Source of the DNA: Microbacterium sp. zg-Y818
Lineage (GTDB): Bacteria; Actinomycetota; Actinomycetes; Actinomycetales; Microbacteriaceae
Length of the DNA: 64,000 bases
NCBI RefSeq assembly: GCF_030246905.1
Contig: NZ_CP126741.1
Span: 372,001-436,000 of the forward strand
Direction of reading: 5' to 3'
In this document: one piece after another, positions 63,252 to 64,000 of the stretch
Layout of the letters: each line of letters begins with the position of its first letter
How positions within the stretch are numbered: position 1 is the first letter of the stretch
Translations under genes and position numbers: made by a program
Notes under the pieces: generated by a model
Told to the model about the DNA's origin: nothing
Seen by the model: only the letters and a program-made list of their open reading frames with translations
Database searches by the model: none

Positions 63252-64000
63252 CTACCCTACGGGCGCGGCAACCCGCTCCCAGCGATCTCCCCCGTGCCGT
63301 TGTGCGTCGGCGCCTGCAGCTTGCGCGGCATCCAACAGGTGGTCGAGGTCGTAGCCGACCGCCTCGACGCTGGCCCAGCCGATGCTCGCCGACCTCCGCA
63401 CCGCGACGGGCTCGCCCGGGTCGGGGGTGGCGACCTGGTCGAGCAGGCGCGACAGCAACTGCCGCACGGCCCCCTCGGGGCGCGGCAGCAGCACGACCAC
63501 GCGGGTCTCGTCCCGCACGTCGACGTCGGCGTCGGGTGGCAGCGTCTCACGGACGTCACGGGCGAAGCGGTCGGCGATGCGGGCGAACTCGGTGGCGCTG
63601 AAGGCTTCGCGCAGGTCGCCCGGGTCGTCGAGACGCACGTCCAGCACGCACCACCAGCGATCCCCCACGGCCTCGGCGCGGCGCAGCCGATCCCGGGCGA
63701 CGGCGCAGAACGGCGTCTCGGCCGCGGTGACCCGGGGAGCAGGTGCGCCCTCGCGGGTGAGCAGCAGCAGGGTGACCGTGGCGGCCTGACCGTAGAGGAT
63801 CGCCGTCATGGAGTTGAGCTCCCGCATGAGCTGCAGTCCGTCAGTGCCGGGTGCCGGCGCGCCCTGCATGAGCCCCTCGACGATGTAGACGGCCGCCAGC
63901 ACGATGAAGCCGGCCGAGGCGAGCGCCAGCGGCATGATCTTGTGCCGCTGGCGCGACCCGGCCCGGACGAGCTCGACGAGGGTCAGAGCGGCGACGAGGG
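63252..64000 (-). CDS. membrane protein with degenerate GGDEF-like domain (5' truncated by window)
   Basis: Open to the right edge; at least 249 aa visible. Hydrophobic segments (FIVLAAVYIVEGLM; TAILYGQAATVTLLLL) precede a cytoplasmic domain whose C-terminal half (SASIGWASVEAVGYDLDHLLDAAQAAGADAQRHGGDR) matches the end of GGDEF domains. The position of GG(D/E)EF is occupied by DETRVVVLLPR, so diguanylate cyclase activity is unlikely. It may bind a nucleotide or signal by protein contact. The stop overlaps the DUF4012 promoter. Confidence 0.75.
   Translation of the reverse strand, partial: LVAALTLVELVRAGSRQRHKIMPLALASAGFIVLAAVYIVEGLMQGAPAPGTDGLQLMRELNSMTAILYGQAATVTLLLLTREGAPAPRVTAAETPFCAVARDRLRRAEAVGDRWWCVLDVRLDDPGDLREAFSATEFARIADRFARDVRETLPPDADVDVRDETRVVVLLPRPEGAVRQLLSRLLDQVATPDPGEPVAVRRSASIGWASVEAVGYDLDHLLDAAQAAGADAQRHGGDRWERVAAPVG

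Overview
The window is high-GC actinobacterial chromosome. The 16S rRNA gene, the tRNA-free 16S-23S spacer, the ribosomal proteins and the class E-type (LAxTG) sorting signals all point to Microbacteriaceae, most probably Microbacterium. That genus call comes from recalled 16S sequence, not from a search.

Layout. 1-4977: end of rpoB and all of rpoC. 5119-9908: five envelope or unknown genes, the last an FHA-domain membrane protein. 10145-14553: str operon (rpsL, rpsG, fusA, tuf). 14669-23190: a small antitoxin-family-like protein and a 2,619-residue sortase-anchored surface protein built from tandem isopeptide-type modules. 23580-33118: fused S10 and spc operons (rpsJ to rplO). 33218-36653: secY, adk, map and a DsbA-like protein. 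36733-37731 (minus): a probable AbiEi-like/PD-(D/E)XK nuclease gene between two copies of a ~66-bp palindromic repeat. 38088-41235: infA, rpmJ, rpsM, rpsK, rpoA, rplQ. 41488-44762: membrane protein, VOC protein, tyrS, DUF4184 protein. 45271-50556: 16S-23S-5S rRNA operon. 50744-54471: tandem-GNAT protein, universal stress protein, truA, EEP-family hydrolase. 54791-64000: an envelope and polysaccharide locus with two related sortase substrates, two related lipoproteins, a cellulose-synthase-like GT2, an OmpR-type regulator, a membrane-anchored GH6 glucanase, a DUF4012 protein and a degenerate GGDEF-like membrane protein cut by the window edge.

How it works together. Most of the window encodes transcription and translation machinery in its conserved bacterial order, with lineage-specific changes. 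rpsN is missing between rplE and rpsH, rpsD is missing between rpsK and rpoA, and truA has moved away from rplQ to beyond the rRNA operon. Accessory blocks sit only at the seams between operons. The last 10 kb probably makes, trims and anchors an extracellular glycan: GT2 synthase, GH6 glucanase, lipoproteins, wall-anchored proteins and a response regulator.

Main observations beyond gene calling: (1) a GCGACACGCCCGRG element abutting the -35 boxes of the S10, infA and rRNA promoters; (2) a repeated module of a hairpin followed by ACAACTSAACA at internal joints of the ribosomal operons, including both joints where genes have been lost; (3) a nuclease gene flanked by, and ending inside, a palindromic repeat; (4) an alternating A/B array of K-E-N-triad, Cys-paired domains in the giant surface protein; (5) a set of apparently leaderless genes with a -10 box 6-7 nt before the start codon; (6) paired ATCAA-TTGAT-type operator candidates upstream of a sortase-substrate gene.
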